Positions 1-8,414 of a DNA stretch of 64,000 nt are shown piece by piece. The DNA lies in assembly GCA_946408345.1 (NCBI GenBank), contig CAMJRR010000001.1:239276-303275 (forward strand), in the 5' to 3' direction. This DNA comes from an uncultured Bacteroidales bacterium (GTDB lineage: Bacteria; Bacteroidota; Bacteroidia; Bacteroidales; F082). Positions within the stretch are counted from its first letter, which is position 1. Each line of letters begins with the position of its first letter. The translations under genes were made by a program, and so were the position numbers. Below the pieces are notes generated by a model that saw only the letters and a program-made list of their open reading frames with translations, searched no databases and had not been told where the DNA came from.

Positions 1-450
1 GTTTCAATGAGTTCGTGCATCAAATGGAAATGTTGCATCAATGGTGACTTTGTACAAGTCTATAAAACCAAAGGCGACTATACCAATAATGCGTACGTCC
101 TTTATAACAAAAACAAAGACTACATTTACGGCTACTATGACGACGTCGACACCACGCTATTTCCCATGCCGCTGTATGGAGGCTATTATCTTCATCATGA
201 AATGCCGTCCAATGCCGCGTTTCTTTCCATCAGTCCAAAGGAATACAATGAAAACGTAATGAATTATTCGATTGATACTTTGAAGCAAATGATTATTGAT
301 GACGACCCTTTCATTGAGTTTTTTAGTGCCACTGACAACTACAATCTTTATGACAACAATAGCAGCAATCCGATGGGCATCGATACGGCCTACATCAACC
401 AACTTATCAAGCAAGGTAATTTGAAAAAGGAATTCAAGAAGGTGAAGTGA
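1..450 (+). CDS. hypothetical protein, 5'-truncated by window edge
   Basis: The frame is open to the first base of the window, so the Met at base 7 is probably internal and the gene probably starts outside. The visible ~149 residues are soluble-looking, rich in Tyr, Asn and Asp, with no transmembrane segment and a basic C-terminus (KKEFKKVK). I do not recognise a family. The stop is followed by a 115-bp gap that carries a GGATTTGCAAATCC palindrome and the promoter of the next gene, so it is probably transcribed separately from that gene. Confidence 0.55.
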   Translation, partial: VSMSSCIKWKCCINGDFVQVYKTKGDYTNNAYVLYNKNKDYIYGYYDDVDTTLFPMPLYGGYYLHHEMPSNAAFLSISPKEYNENVMNYSIDTLKQMIIDDDPFIEFFSATDNYNLYDNNSSNPMGIDTAYINQLIKQGNLKKEFKKVK

Positions 451-464
451 AGCCTCCGTTGGTC

Positions 465-478
465 GGATTTGCAAATCC
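465..478. repeat. 14-bp perfect palindrome GGATTTGCAAATCC
   Basis: Perfect palindrome 15 bases after the stop of the first gene. It could form a short hairpin but has no following T-run, so it is not a convincing intrinsic terminator. Function unknown. Confidence 0.4.
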
Positions 479-492
479 ATCGGAACTTTAGA

Positions 493-521
493 TTGTTCTT
501 CCGAAAATTTTTGTACTTTTG
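493..521 (+). promoter_or_regulatory. Bacteroidota-type promoter of the YD-repeat T9SS protein gene
   Basis: TTG (493-495), 18 bases, TACTTTTG (514-521). This fits the TTTG / TAnnTTTG consensus of the Bacteroidota primary sigma factor and lies 45 bases upstream of the ATG. Confidence 0.6.
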
Positions 522-565
522 ACGCACCAAATAGCAATCGTCTAACAATTAAAACATCAATTACT

Positions 566-1936
566 ATGAAAAAAGCATTACTATTCGCAGTGGCCCTGTG
601 TTGCATGTTATCGGCCTCTGCACAACAATTCAAGAGAGAACCAAAAACTCAAAAGTCATGGCAGGATAAAACTAAAACGATAGAACAACTGAATCGTAAC
701 AAGAACAATTTCACCGAGAAGTTGGACAGCATCACTGCCGAGGATACAAGGATATTGTTCGATTATGACAGCCATTTCAACTGCACTCAAATGTATAGTT
801 ATTATTATTCAGAAAATAGCTGGCAGTTAGATATGGGCTATGACTATACCTATGATGAACAAGACCGGGTCACCTCTATGGTAACCTACTCCTACAACGA
901 GTCACCTTCAAAGGAAGAATACGCCTACAATGAGCAAAACTTGATTAAGGAACAGCTTTACTATGATTGGTGGAGCGATACCTGGCATCTCACCGGAAAA
1001 GAAGTTATCGAGTACGACGATTTCGGCAATATTCTTTCATCTCAGGGATTTAGCTTTGAAAATGACATTTGGACAGCATTCGAAAAGACAATCTATGAGT
1101 ACGAAAACGGGCTCCTCGTATTGGAAACTTCCTACCTTCTTCAAGTGGAAATGGAACCTTACCATCGGATTGAGTACAATTATAATTCCTTAGGTCTTTG
1201 TTCGGAAAGAATCGAAAGCCATTGGTTTGGCGAATGGGATCCATGGGAAAAAGTTGAGTATTATTATAACGAGCAAGCCCTTTGCTCGGAGGAAATTGCA
1301 TATGGCAGGGCTGATGACGATTGGGTGAGTATCCGCAGATACACTTACGAATATGACAATAGAGGAAACTGTGTCCTTAGGACATTTTACAATCATTACG
1401 AAAATTCATCAGACTGGATTAACTCAGATAAGGACGAGTACTTATATGATGACAATGATAATTGTATCAATCATAATTCTTATTACTATGACCACTTCTC
1501 TGAAGAATGGGAGTTGGATTATTGGGACAATTTAACTTACGATTTAACTTCGGATGCGAACTCTATCGCGGGGCTACTGCTAATTTGGGAAGAAATAAAA
1601 GAAGAATTTTTATTAGAGACCATACATAACAAGCTCAAGCAAATAGTTATGGATGGAGATTATCCCATTGATTTTCACTATTCCTCAACTCTGGGCCTGA
1701 ACGAATCTGTCGGGTCAAAACTGGCTTTATGGCCTAACCCAACGACTGGATCACTAAACCTTAACGGCGACGGTCTTCAACAAGTGGAAATCTTCAGCAT
1801 AGACGGCAAGCAGTTGATACACGTTGAAAACAGCGTTGAAACCATCAATGTAAGCGCCTTGGCCAAAGGTTGCTATCTGCTGAAAGCCACTTTCGTTGAC
1901 GGCAGCAAGGCTATGCAGAAATTTGTGAAGGAATGA
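566..1936 (+). CDS. secreted YD-repeat-like protein with T9SS type A sorting domain
   Basis: 456 aa. Residues 1-19 are a signal peptide (hydrophobic core, ending SASAQ). The middle (about 75-330) consists of degenerate repeats with Y-x-Y-D/N-x-x-G/N spacing (YTYDEQDR, IEYDDFGN, YEYDNRGN, YLYDDNDN), resembling the YD repeats of Rhs-type proteins but shorter. The last ~75 residues form a T9SS C-terminal sorting domain: a WPNPTTG motif, then FSIDGK and a GCYLLKA strand, ending in a basic tail. The protein is therefore expected to cross the outer membrane by the Por system and be anchored on or released from the surface. It has its own promoter and terminator, so is monocistronic. Ligand unknown. 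Confidence 0.85.
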   Translation: MKKALLFAVALCCMLSASAQQFKREPKTQKSWQDKTKTIEQLNRNKNNFTEKLDSITAEDTRILFDYDSHFNCTQMYSYYYSENSWQLDMGYDYTYDEQDRVTSMVTYSYNESPSKEEYAYNEQNLIKEQLYYDWWSDTWHLTGKEVIEYDDFGNILSSQGFSFENDIWTAFEKTIYEYENGLLVLETSYLLQVEMEPYHRIEYNYNSLGLCSERIESHWFGEWDPWEKVEYYYNEQALCSEEIAYGRADDDWVSIRRYTYEYDNRGNCVLRTFYNHYENSSDWINSDKDEYLYDDNDNCINHNSYYYDHFSEEWELDYWDNLTYDLTSDANSIAGLLLIWEEIKEEFLLETIHNKLKQIVMDGDYPIDFHYSSTLGLNESVGSKLALWPNPTTGSLNLNGDGLQQVEIFSIDGKQLIHVENSVETINVSALAKGCYLLKATFVDGSKAMQKFVKE

Positions 1937-1971
1937 TTTTCTCACACAACAAGTGTAGACCATAAGAATTG

Positions 1972-2008
1972 AAAAAGTCGGGGGAGCGGAATGCTTTTCC
2001 GACTTTTT
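1972..2008 (+). terminator. intrinsic terminator of the YD-repeat gene
   Basis: Perfect 10-bp stem AAAAAGTCGG / CCGACTTTTT with a 17-base loop, ending in a T-run, 35 bases after the stop codon. Confidence 0.85.
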
Positions 2009-2076
2009 ATAGCCTAATTGGTTTTTATGTCGAAAAAATTATTGCTTTTCCATAATTCTTTCTACATAATACCTCT

Positions 2077-2508
2077 TCATTTTTCCGTCTGAGGTAGAAC
2101 TATTGACTCAACCGCCTTGGCATACCCTTCCATTCCTAATCCCGAGATGCACTTCACGCATGCCTCGGCCGTAAAGGAATGTCTGCGGTAAGGCTCCCGT
2201 TTCGAAATGTCGGAGATGTGAACCTCAATCACGGGGATGCTGATAGCGCGGATGCAGTCGGCAATAGCGATGGAAGTATGGGCATAGCCCCCTGGGTTCA
2301 TGATCACAGCATCATATTGACCATCAGCCTCTTGCAGCTTGTCAATCAAAACGCCTTCGTGGTTTGACTGGAAATAGAAAAGCTCGTGCTGTGGAAACCT
2401 CTCGCGGAGTTGTGGCAGGTATTCTTCAAACGAGATACGGCCGTAGATTTCGGGTTCGCGTCTGCCTAAAAGGTTGAGGTTGGGACCGTTGAGGATTAGA
2501 ATCTTCAT
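2077..2508 (-). CDS. aroQ: 3-dehydroquinate dehydratase, type II
   Basis: 143 aa, the usual size. Catalyses 3-dehydroquinate to 3-dehydroshikimate in the shikimate pathway (cytoplasm). Family signatures visible: N-terminal ILILNGPNLNLLGRREPEIYG with the catalytic Tyr, QSNHEG, NPGGYAHTS and the VEVH-type segment (VIEVHISDISKREPYR). The start at 2508 (MKILIL) is chosen because the family begins there; the frame stays open upstream but that part is unlike AroQ. It is divergent from the aldo/keto reductase gene, with a TATTTTTG -7 element at 2524-2531. No nearby shikimate genes. Confidence 0.95.
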   Translation of the reverse strand: MKILILNGPNLNLLGRREPEIYGRISFEEYLPQLRERFPQHELFYFQSNHEGVLIDKLQEADGQYDAVIMNPGGYAHTSIAIADCIRAISIPVIEVHISDISKREPYRRHSFTAEACVKCISGLGMEGYAKAVESIVLPQTEK

Positions 2509-2523
2509 CATATAGATTTTTTG

Positions 2524-2531
2524 CAAAAATA
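2524..2531 (-). promoter_or_regulatory. -7 element of aroQ
   Basis: TATTTTTG on the minus strand, 15 bases upstream of the chosen ATG; no clear -33 element seen. Its position supports the start at 2508, because a longer protein would start upstream of the promoter. Confidence 0.5.
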
Positions 2532-2572
2532 ACGTTTTTCGTCGGGTTGTAGAATTTTTTCCCGTTGAAAAG

Positions 2573-2603
2573 TTGGTGTGTATCAATTATTTTTCTATTT
2601 TTG
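2573..2603 (+). promoter_or_regulatory. promoter of the aldo/keto reductase gene
   Basis: TTG (2573-2575), 20 bases, TATTTTTG (2596-2603), 18 bases before ATG 2622. A good fit to the Bacteroidota consensus, which also argues against the upstream in-frame ATG at 2565. Confidence 0.65.
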
Positions 2604-2621
2604 TGCAAAATTCAGGTAGAT

Positions 2622-3653
2622 ATGAAGATTATCACTTTAGGGAAGACCAACTTGAAGGTGAACAAGAATGGCTTCGGTGCGTTACCCATTCAACGAATCA
2701 GCGAAAAGGAAGCCGTGTATTTGTTGCATAAGGCTTACGACAATGGCATCAATTTCTACGACACAGCCCGATTTTATACCGACAGTGAGGAGAAGATAGG
2801 TGCTGCCTTTGGAGACCGACGCAGCAAAGTGCTGATTGCCTCCAAAACAGCTGCAACCAGCATTGAGGAGTTTTGGAAAGACCTTCATACCACTTTGAAG
2901 AACTTGAAGACTGACTATCTCGACCTTTACCAATTCCATAACCCCGACTATTGCCCGCGTCCTGGCGATAAGGAAGGCCTCTATGATGCCATGAAAGTGG
3001 CCAAGCGTCAAGGCAAGGTGCGTTTTATCGGCATCAGCAACCACCGTCAGAATGTGGCTATGGAAGCCATCGAACGCGATTGCTACGATACACTGCAATA
3101 TCCGTTTTCATATCTCTCATCGGAAGATGATCAAAAGATTGTGGAAGCCTGTTACAAGCACAACATGGGCTTCATTTGTATGAAGGCTATGGCAGGCGGA
3201 CTCATCAATGACTCAGCCTTGGCTTATGCCTTCCTCAACCAGTTCGACCATGCCTTGCCCATTTGGGGCATACAGCGCGAGAGCGAGTTGGACGAGTTTA
3301 TCTCCTATCAGGAGCATGAACCGGAATTGTCGTCTGCCTCGTGGCGCAAGATTGAAAAGGAACGTGCTGAATTCTCAAGTGAGTTCTGCCGTGGTTGCGG
3401 CTATTGCCAGCCCTGTTCGGTCGGAATCGAGATAGAGAACTGCGCCCGTATGAGTCTTTTCTTGCGTCGTGCCCCGCTGAGCGTCTACCTTACCGAGGAA
3501 TGGGCCGAGAAGATGAAGCTCATTGAGAAGTGCAAGCACTGCAACGCCTGCCGTTCAAAGTGCCCGTATGGTCTCGACACACCGACATTGTTGGAAAAGA
3601 ATTACGAAGATTTCAAGGTCTTTTGGGCTAAGAAACAGGCTGGGGAACTATAA
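2622..3653 (+). CDS. aldo/keto reductase with C-terminal 4Fe-4S domain
   Basis: 343 aa from ATG 2622, chosen because the family start MKIITLGKTNLKV lies there and a promoter sits just upstream. The N-terminal ~260 residues are an aldo/keto reductase TIM barrel: YDTARFYTDSEEKIG (catalytic Asp/Tyr region), the Lys of IASKTA, and YQFHNPDY with the catalytic His. The C-terminal ~90 residues hold two cysteine clusters, CRGCGYCQPC and CKHCNACRSKCPYG, as in ferredoxin-like domains. Such fusions are common in anaerobes; the electron donor may be ferredoxin rather than NADPH, but the substrate cannot be read from sequence. Single-gene transcription unit. Confidence 0.88.
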   Translation: MKIITLGKTNLKVNKNGFGALPIQRISEKEAVYLLHKAYDNGINFYDTARFYTDSEEKIGAAFGDRRSKVLIASKTAATSIEEFWKDLHTTLKNLKTDYLDLYQFHNPDYCPRPGDKEGLYDAMKVAKRQGKVRFIGISNHRQNVAMEAIERDCYDTLQYPFSYLSSEDDQKIVEACYKHNMGFICMKAMAGGLINDSALAYAFLNQFDHALPIWGIQRESELDEFISYQEHEPELSSASWRKIEKERAEFSSEFCRGCGYCQPCSVGIEIENCARMSLFLRRAPLSVYLTEEWAEKMKLIEKCKHCNACRSKCPYGLDTPTLLEKNYEDFKVFWAKKQAGEL

Positions 3654-3744
3654 TCTTTAAACACGAATTATCATGTAATTGACCACGAATTTCCCATAAA
3701 TTATTCATGGATAATTCGTGGTTAATTTTGGGAAATTATATGTG

Positions 3745-3779
3745 AAAAAAGAAAGGCGCGTCGATATGATGCGCCTTTC
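3745..3779 (-). terminator. intrinsic terminator of the ferritin gene
   Basis: 9-bp stem GAAAGGCGC / GCGCCTTTC (3751-3759 with 3771-3779) followed on the minus strand by six T (complement of 3745-3750). Located 21 bases past the ferritin stop. The rest of the convergent gap (3654-3744) holds AT-rich imperfect repeats around ACGAATT and no gene. Confidence 0.8.
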
Positions 3780-3800
3780 GGTTGATTAACATTGTTGTTT

Positions 3801-4313
3801 TCATTTCAGCGGGCTGGGTGTGTGGTATTCACGTGCACCAAGTTCCTTATCGAGCATAATCATGCCACCGATATGGTCGCCAATCATAGAGGCTTGACGT
3901 ACAAGGTCACGGGCGTTCTCTTCTTCTTCCACCTGCTCGTCGATGAACCAGGCGAGGAAGTTGGCAGCGGCGCGGTCTTTGTCCTCGTCAGCGATGTCGC
4001 ACAAGTTGTTGATCATGGCGGTCACCTTCTTTTCGTGCTCAAGGGTGTCTTCGAAAGCGGCCAAGACGCTCTTCCACTCGGTCTGAACCTTGGCGATGGG
4101 GGCAAGGACGACCTTGGCATCTTGCGAATGCATGTAGTTGATCATGATGGCGGCATGGGCCTGTTCCTCAAGGAACTGCACCTTGAACCAATGGGCGATG
4201 CCTTTGTAGCCTTTGGCATAGATGTCTTGCGACATGCTCAGATAGAGATAAGCCGACCACATCTCAGCGTTGATTTGGTCGTTGATGGCTTTTGCTAATT
4301 TCTTGCTAATCAT
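3801..4313 (-). CDS. ftnA: bacterial non-haem ferritin
   Basis: 170 aa four-helix-bundle iron-storage protein. Ferroxidase ligands of the FtnA type are present: Glu17 (NAEMWSAYLYLSM), Glu50 and His53 (FLEEQAHA), Glu94 (LEHEKK), Gln127 and following Glu residues (DEQVEEEE). It oxidises Fe(II) and stores Fe(III) in a 24-mer shell in the cytoplasm. Preceded by the reverse rubrerythrin gene on the same strand; the 119-bp gap is completely filled by short tandem repeats and shows no recognisable promoter, so the pair is probably cotranscribed as an iron/oxidative-stress unit. Confidence 0.95.
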   Translation of the reverse strand: MISKKLAKAINDQINAEMWSAYLYLSMSQDIYAKGYKGIAHWFKVQFLEEQAHAAIMINYMHSQDAKVVLAPIAKVQTEWKSVLAAFEDTLEHEKKVTAMINNLCDIADEDKDRAAANFLAWFIDEQVEEEENARDLVRQASMIGDHIGGMIMLDKELGAREYHTPSPLK

Positions 4314-4432
4314 TTTGTTTAGTTATTAGTTGTTCAGTTATTCAGTTGTTTAGTTGGCTTTCAGCAGTCAGCAATCAGCTTTCAGCTTGGTTCAAGCGAG
4401 CTGACGGCTGATTGCTGATAGCTGACAGCTAC
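4314..4432 (-). repeat. heptamer/octamer repeat array filling the rubrerythrin-ferritin gap
   Basis: Heptamers at 4361-4388 (TCAGCAG, TCAGCAA, TCAGCTT, TCAGCTT) face inverted heptamers at 4399-4433 (AGCTGAC, GGCTGAT, TGCTGAT, AGCTGAC, AGCTACT) across a 10-base spacer. The remaining part, 4318-4357, repeats TTAGTTG/TTCAGTTA-type units of 7-8 bases. The array runs from the rubrerythrin stop to the ferritin ATG. The two inverted halves could pair into a stem of at least 12 bp. Confidence 0.8.
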
Positions 4433-4978
4433 TTATCCAAAATACCGTTTATACAATCCCTCAAAGCCTTTTCCATGGCGGGCTTCGTCTTTGGCCATCT
4501 CGTGGACGGTGTCGTGGATGGCGTCGAGGTTACGCTCCTTGGCCACGCGGGCAATGCGCATCTTGTCTTCACAGGCACCGCATTCGGCGATCATGCGCTT
4601 GTAGAGGTTGGTCTTGGTGTCCCAAACCACGTCGCCCAGCAGTTCGGCAAACTTGGCGCAGTGCTCGGCTTCTTCAAAAGCGTAACGCTTGAAAGCCTCT
4701 GCAATCTCGGGATAGCCTTCGCGGTCGGCCTGGCGACTCATGGCCAGATACATGCCGACTTCGGTGGCTTCGCCCATGAAATGTGCGTTCAAGTCCTTGA
4801 TCATGTCTTCTCCTGTGCCTTTGGCGATGCCGACGACGTGTTCGGTGACAAAGTTCAGGGCAGCGCTCTCGTCAACGACTTTCCATTCGACGATTTGCTT
4901 GCATTGAGGGCAACGTTCAGGGGCTTCTTCTCCTTCGTGCACATACCCGCAGATGGGGCAGATGAATTTTTTCTTCAT
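4433..4978 (-). CDS. reverse rubrerythrin (rubredoxin domain N-terminal)
   Basis: 181 aa. The domain order is inverted relative to classical rubrerythrin: a rubredoxin-like Fe site at residues 5-28 (Cys7, Cys10, Cys23, Cys26) precedes the diiron four-helix bundle (about 40-178), in which E-x-x-H-type ligand motifs appear as EEAEHCAKF and [12 protein letters not shown]. Reverse rubrerythrins of clostridia act as NADH-linked peroxidases/oxygen reductases; this role is inferred by family. Upstream of ferritin in the same direction. TATCTTTG -7 element at 5023-5030. Confidence 0.9.
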   Translation of the reverse strand: MKKKFICPICGYVHEGEEAPERCPQCKQIVEWKVVDESAALNFVTEHVVGIAKGTGEDMIKDLNAHFMGEATEVGMYLAMSRQADREGYPEIAEAFKRYAFEEAEHCAKFAELLGDVVWDTKTNLYKRMIAECGACEDKMRIARVAKERNLDAIHDTVHEMAKDEARHGKGFEGLYKRYFG

Positions 4979-5022
4979 GATTGTTCTTGTTTAATGAGTT
5001 AGTTTAACGAAAAATGTAAATG

Positions 5023-5030
5023 CAAAGATA
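5023..5030 (-). promoter_or_regulatory. -7 element of the rubrerythrin-ferritin unit
   Basis: TATCTTTG on the minus strand, 44 bases upstream of the rubrerythrin ATG; matches TAnnTTTG exactly. No good -33 match. Confidence 0.5.
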
Positions 5031-5099
5031 GACATTTTCTTTCATATCCATAGTGTTGATGAAAAATTATCTTTATGTGGATTTGAATGGATTTTTTGC

Positions 5100-5107
5100 T
5101 ACTTTTG
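5100..5107 (+). promoter_or_regulatory. -7 element of nusB
   Basis: TACTTTTG, exact TAnnTTTG match, 32 bases before ATG 5140. The -33 region is weak. It lies inside the longer open frame that begins at 5053, which favours the shorter start. Confidence 0.5.
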
Positions 5108-5139
5108 CATTTTGTTTCAATGCTAAACAACCCGTTTTT

Positions 5140-6093
5140 ATGTTGAATAGAAGATTTTTGAGAGTCAAGGCATTGCAATCCATTTATGCCTACCACCAAT
5201 CCGAGAGTTCTAACCTGTCTCAAGCTGAACGTCAGTTGCTTGAAGGGGTCGATGACTTATACAAGCTTTTTGTCTACCAGCTTTCCTTCTGGGTTGAGCT
5301 GAAGCAGTTCGCCGAACGTCGTATCGATGAAAACAAGCATAAACATTTTCCGACAGAGGAGGATCTGAATCCCAACATGAAGTTCGTCAATAATAGGATT
5401 CTCAAGGCACTGGATGACAATAAGCATTTGATGAAGCTTGAGGAACAGTATAAAATCAACTGGGCCGATTCCCGTGAGGATTTCATTCGCAATATGTTTA
5501 CGAAGCTGACGGAGACTCCAGAGTATCAAGAATATATGTCCAATGGAAAAGATAGTTTCAGTGATGACAAGCGTTTTTTGGTTGCGGTGATTGACACTTA
5601 CATGGCGGAGAACGGTTTGCTTTATGACTATTATTCCGACCGCGAACTTTCGTTTAATAGCGATTATCAGTTGGCCATCTATCTCCTCTGGAAATTCATC
5701 AGCGAACTGCCGGCTAGTTTTGATGAGTTCAGTATATTGCCCCCGGTGTATAAAGATGAAGATGAAGATAAACAGTTTGTCGTCAAGCTGTTTGAGAAGA
5801 CCGTTCTTCATGCCGATGAGTACATGGAGTTGGTAAAAGCCAACATCTCGAATTGGGATTACGATCGTTTGGCGTTGATGGACAAGATTTTGATTTTCAT
5901 GGCTTTGACGGAATTTATCGAGTTCCACTCCATTCCCGTGAAGGTCACCATCAATGAATATATTGAGATTTCAAAATTCTATAGCACACCTGAAAGCCGC
6001 CGTTTTGTGAATGGCATGCTCGACCGTCTCTCGACAGAGTTGAAAGAGGATGGTAGGTTGGTGAAGACAGGCTTGGGGCTGGTTGATAAATAA
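5140..6093 (+). CDS. nusB: transcription antitermination factor NusB
   Basis: 317 aa from ATG 5140 (MLNRRFLRVKALQSIYAY), which matches the start of NusB proteins. The C-terminal ~130 residues carry the recognisable NusB core: WDYDRLALMDKILIFMALTEF, VTINEYIEISKFYSTPESRRFVNGMLD. The protein is about twice the length of E. coli NusB because of a large acidic insertion between N- and C-terminal helices, which is normal for Bacteroidota. NusB binds boxA RNA with NusE (S10) and promotes antitermination in rRNA operons. The open frame extends to 5053 upstream, but that part overlaps the promoter. Next gene, porQ, starts 57 bases later on the same strand. Confidence 0.92.
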   Translation: MLNRRFLRVKALQSIYAYHQSESSNLSQAERQLLEGVDDLYKLFVYQLSFWVELKQFAERRIDENKHKHFPTEEDLNPNMKFVNNRILKALDDNKHLMKLEEQYKINWADSREDFIRNMFTKLTETPEYQEYMSNGKDSFSDDKRFLVAVIDTYMAENGLLYDYYSDRELSFNSDYQLAIYLLWKFISELPASFDEFSILPPVYKDEDEDKQFVVKLFEKTVLHADEYMELVKANISNWDYDRLALMDKILIFMALTEFIEFHSIPVKVTINEYIEISKFYSTPESRRFVNGMLDRLSTELKEDGRLVKTGLGLVDK

Positions 6094-6150
6094 TTGCACA
6101 TCATCGCAATAATAATTAAATAGGTGCCGTTATCCTAAAAATATGGAACT

Positions 6151-7200
6151 ATGAAGCGAACAATCTACATGATATGCTCTTTGGTGCTGTCAATCATCGC
6201 TTTGCAAGCCCAAGCACAAGTTAATAATGGCTTGTATCGTGCCTTGACAGATGCCAACTCGGCCCGTGTGGTGGCCTTGGGTGGACTGCCTTTGCCGGTG
6301 CATGATGGTGACTTGCAGACAGCTGTTTTCAATCCATCTGCCATCTCGCCTGAGATGAACAACCAGATAGCCTTGTCCTATGTCGGTGATTTCAATTTGG
6401 GAACGAATTTTGGTTCTGCACAATACAGCCATACCTTTGAGAAATTGGGTAGTTTTGCCACTTCGGTGCAGTATTACAATTACGGCAAGATGCAGTATGC
6501 TTCGGAAAGCGGCCATACCGATGGTAGCACTTTCAATGTGTCGGACTACGCTGTCACCTTGGGTTGGGGTCGTGAGCTGACCGACAAATGGAGCATTGGT
6601 GCCAACTTGAAATATGCGGGCGTTCAGTATGAAAGCGGTCGTGCAGGTGCCTTGGGTGTGGATGTGGCTGCTACTTATTGGTCGTATACCAATTGGGCTT
6701 TTACGCTTGCTGCACGCAATATTGGACGACAAATTTATTGTCAGGAATTGAATGTGAACAATAAATGGTTGCCGTTTTCCGTGGATTTTATGGCTTCCAA
6801 AAAGCTTGATCACCTTCCACTGACTATTATTATGGGTTATAAGGACATCCAGCTTTGGAACAAGCTTTATGAGGATCCGCTTGATTTGGCAGGTTATTAT
6901 GACCCCATCACAGGAGAATATCAGGAGCCATCAAAGGTCGCCAAGTTTTTCACCAATTTGGGCTGTCATCTGGTGGTTGGAGGAGAAATGGCTTTGGGCA
7001 AGAACTTGTTCTTGAGAGCGTCATACAATTATGAGGCATATCGCAACATGGGTGTGCCGAAAAGGCGTAGTTTGGTAGGCTTCTCAGCTGGGTTTGGCAT
7101 TAGAATCAAGGCTTTCCAGATTGATTATGCCCGTTCAAGAAACAATATCGTTGGCTCGCCCAATTTCCTGACACTCCGAGTAGATTTAAGTAAACTATGA
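6151..7200 (+). CDS. porQ: type IX secretion system protein PorQ
   Basis: 349 aa. Signal peptide (1-22, ending LQAQAQ) followed by an outer-membrane beta-barrel of the PorV/PorQ/FadL kind. Diagnostic PorQ features are the start of the mature protein (GLYRALTDANSARVVALGG), the FNPSAIS segment, and the terminal barrel strands (FQIDYARSRNN, LTLRVDLSKL). PorQ partners with PorU/PorZ/PorV in the attachment complex that anchors T9SS cargo at the cell surface. It fits the three T9SS cargo proteins in this window. The recF gene follows at 86 bp; the gap is filled by heptamer repeats. Confidence 0.88.
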   Translation: MKRTIYMICSLVLSIIALQAQAQVNNGLYRALTDANSARVVALGGLPLPVHDGDLQTAVFNPSAISPEMNNQIALSYVGDFNLGTNFGSAQYSHTFEKLGSFATSVQYYNYGKMQYASESGHTDGSTFNVSDYAVTLGWGRELTDKWSIGANLKYAGVQYESGRAGALGVDVAATYWSYTNWAFTLAARNIGRQIYCQELNVNNKWLPFSVDFMASKKLDHLPLTIIMGYKDIQLWNKLYEDPLDLAGYYDPITGEYQEPSKVAKFFTNLGCHLVVGGEMALGKNLFLRASYNYEAYRNMGVPKRRSLVGFSAGFGIRIKAFQIDYARSRNNIVGSPNFLTLRVDLSKL

Positions 7201-7286
7201 AAATGCTGAATGCTGAATGTGGAATGCTGAATGTAGAATAATCCCATCATTCAGCATTCATCATTCAGCATTCATAATTCAACAAT
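7201..7286 (+). repeat. inverted GAATNNN heptamer array filling the porQ-recF gap
   Basis: Twelve phased heptamers. Left half 7202-7243: AATGCTG, AATGCTG, AATGTGG, AATGCTG, AATGTAG, AATAATC. Right half 7245-7286, inverted: CATCATT, CAGCATT, CATCATT, CAGCATT, CATAATT, CAACAAT. The halves pair as a 26-bp stem (7208-7233 with 7248-7273, 24 of 26 matching) around a 14-base loop. The array begins one base after the porQ stop and ends exactly at the recF ATG. There is no T-run, so it is not a standard terminator. Confidence 0.9.
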
Positions 7287-8414
7287 ATGTATCTCCACGA
7301 ACTCAAACTGGCCAACTTCAAGAATTGTGAATCAGCGGATTTGCAACTATCGGAGAATGTCAACTGTTTCGTGGGCTTGAATGGGGCAGGGAAGACCAAT
7401 ATTCTTGATTCCATTTATTACCTTTCGTTTTGCAAGAGTTTCTTTAGCGCCACCGACAAGCAGAACATCCGGCATGAACAGGATTTTTTTGCTATTCATG
7501 GTGTATATTCGCATGACGGTAAAGACGATGAGTTGGTGTCGTGTGTGCAAAAGCGTGACCAGAAGAAGTCGTTCCGTTTCAATAAAAAGGAATACGACCG
7601 CCTCAGCGACCATATCGGCAAGTTTCCTTTGGTGATGATTTCGCCTTACGACCGCGACCTCATCAATGAGGGCAGCGATCTACGCCGCAAGTTCATCGAT
7701 GGCGTGATTTCGCAGTTTGACCCTTTGTATCTCAACGCCTTGCTGAAATACAACAGAGCCTTATTGCAGCGCAACATGCAGCTGAAACAGTTTGCTGAAA
7801 GTCGTTACTTTGACCGTGAGTTGCTTCGCCTTTGGGAAGACCAACTGGCACAACATGCCGATGACATCCATGCCAAGCGCCACCAGTTTTTGGAAGAGTT
7901 TCTACCTATTTTCCAACATTATTATGAAATTGTCTCGGGTGGCACAGAAAAGGTGAATGTGGTATATCAATCTCGCTTGGATGAAAAGCCTTTGAATGAA
8001 CTTTTGGACGAGAGCTTGCAGCAGGACCGTTATTCAGGTTATACCAACGTGGGCATCCACAAGGACGACTTGGAGTTCACCTTGGATGGTCATCCGTTGA
8101 AGCGTTTCGGCTCGCAGGGCCAGCAGAAGTCGTTTGTGGTCTCGATTCGATTGGCGCAGTTCGAGTTCAATTACCAGAAAATCGGCTACAAGCCCATTTT
8201 GTTGTTGGACGACATCTTCGACAAGCTCGATGACCAGCGCGTGATGAAACTCGTCCGTTTGGTCGGTGATGAACATTTCGGTCAGGTGTTTATCACTGAC
8301 ACACAACAGGGTAGGGTAGAGAAACTGTTTGAGAATACCAACATCGACCACAAGATTTTTGAGGTGGTCAAAGGCCAAGTCAAGGAGATAGGAGGTGAAT
8401 ATGGTGTACTTTGA
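7287..8414 (+). CDS. recF: DNA replication and repair protein RecF
   Basis: 375 aa SMC-like ATPase that loads RecA at gaps with RecO/RecR. N-terminal MYLHELKLANFKNCE, Walker A GLNGAGKTN at 30-38, an LRRKFIDGVISQFD segment, the signature GSQGQQKSFVVSIRLAQ and Walker B PILLLDDIFDKLD near the C-terminus. Length is normal. The start codon immediately follows the heptamer array, with no Shine-Dalgarno. Its 3' end overlaps or abuts the DUF721 gene, a pairing conserved in many bacteria although dnaA, dnaN and gyrB are not adjacent here. Confidence 0.96.
   Translation: MYLHELKLANFKNCESADLQLSENVNCFVGLNGAGKTNILDSIYYLSFCKSFFSATDKQNIRHEQDFFAIHGVYSHDGKDDELVSCVQKRDQKKSFRFNKKEYDRLSDHIGKFPLVMISPYDRDLINEGSDLRRKFIDGVISQFDPLYLNALLKYNRALLQRNMQLKQFAESRYFDRELLRLWEDQLAQHADDIHAKRHQFLEEFLPIFQHYYEIVSGGTEKVNVVYQSRLDEKPLNELLDESLQQDRYSGYTNVGIHKDDLEFTLDGHPLKRFGSQGQQKSFVVSIRLAQFEFNYQKIGYKPILLLDDIFDKLDDQRVMKLVRLVGDEHFGQVFITDTQQGRVEKLFENTNIDHKIFEVVKGQVKEIGGEYGVL

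Noticed and set aside
566..1936. Rhs polymorphic toxin
   Set aside because: The YD-like repeats are few and degenerate, there is no Rhs core end motif or C-terminal toxin, and the protein ends with a T9SS sorting domain.
3654..3744. Possible second terminator for the aldo/keto reductase gene (ACGAATT repeats)
   Set aside because: The AT-rich repeats around ACGAATT could pair partly, but no clean stem followed by a T-run was found on the plus strand.
7201..7286. CRISPR-like array
   Set aside because: Repeat units are seven bases with no unique spacers; no cas genes occur in the window.
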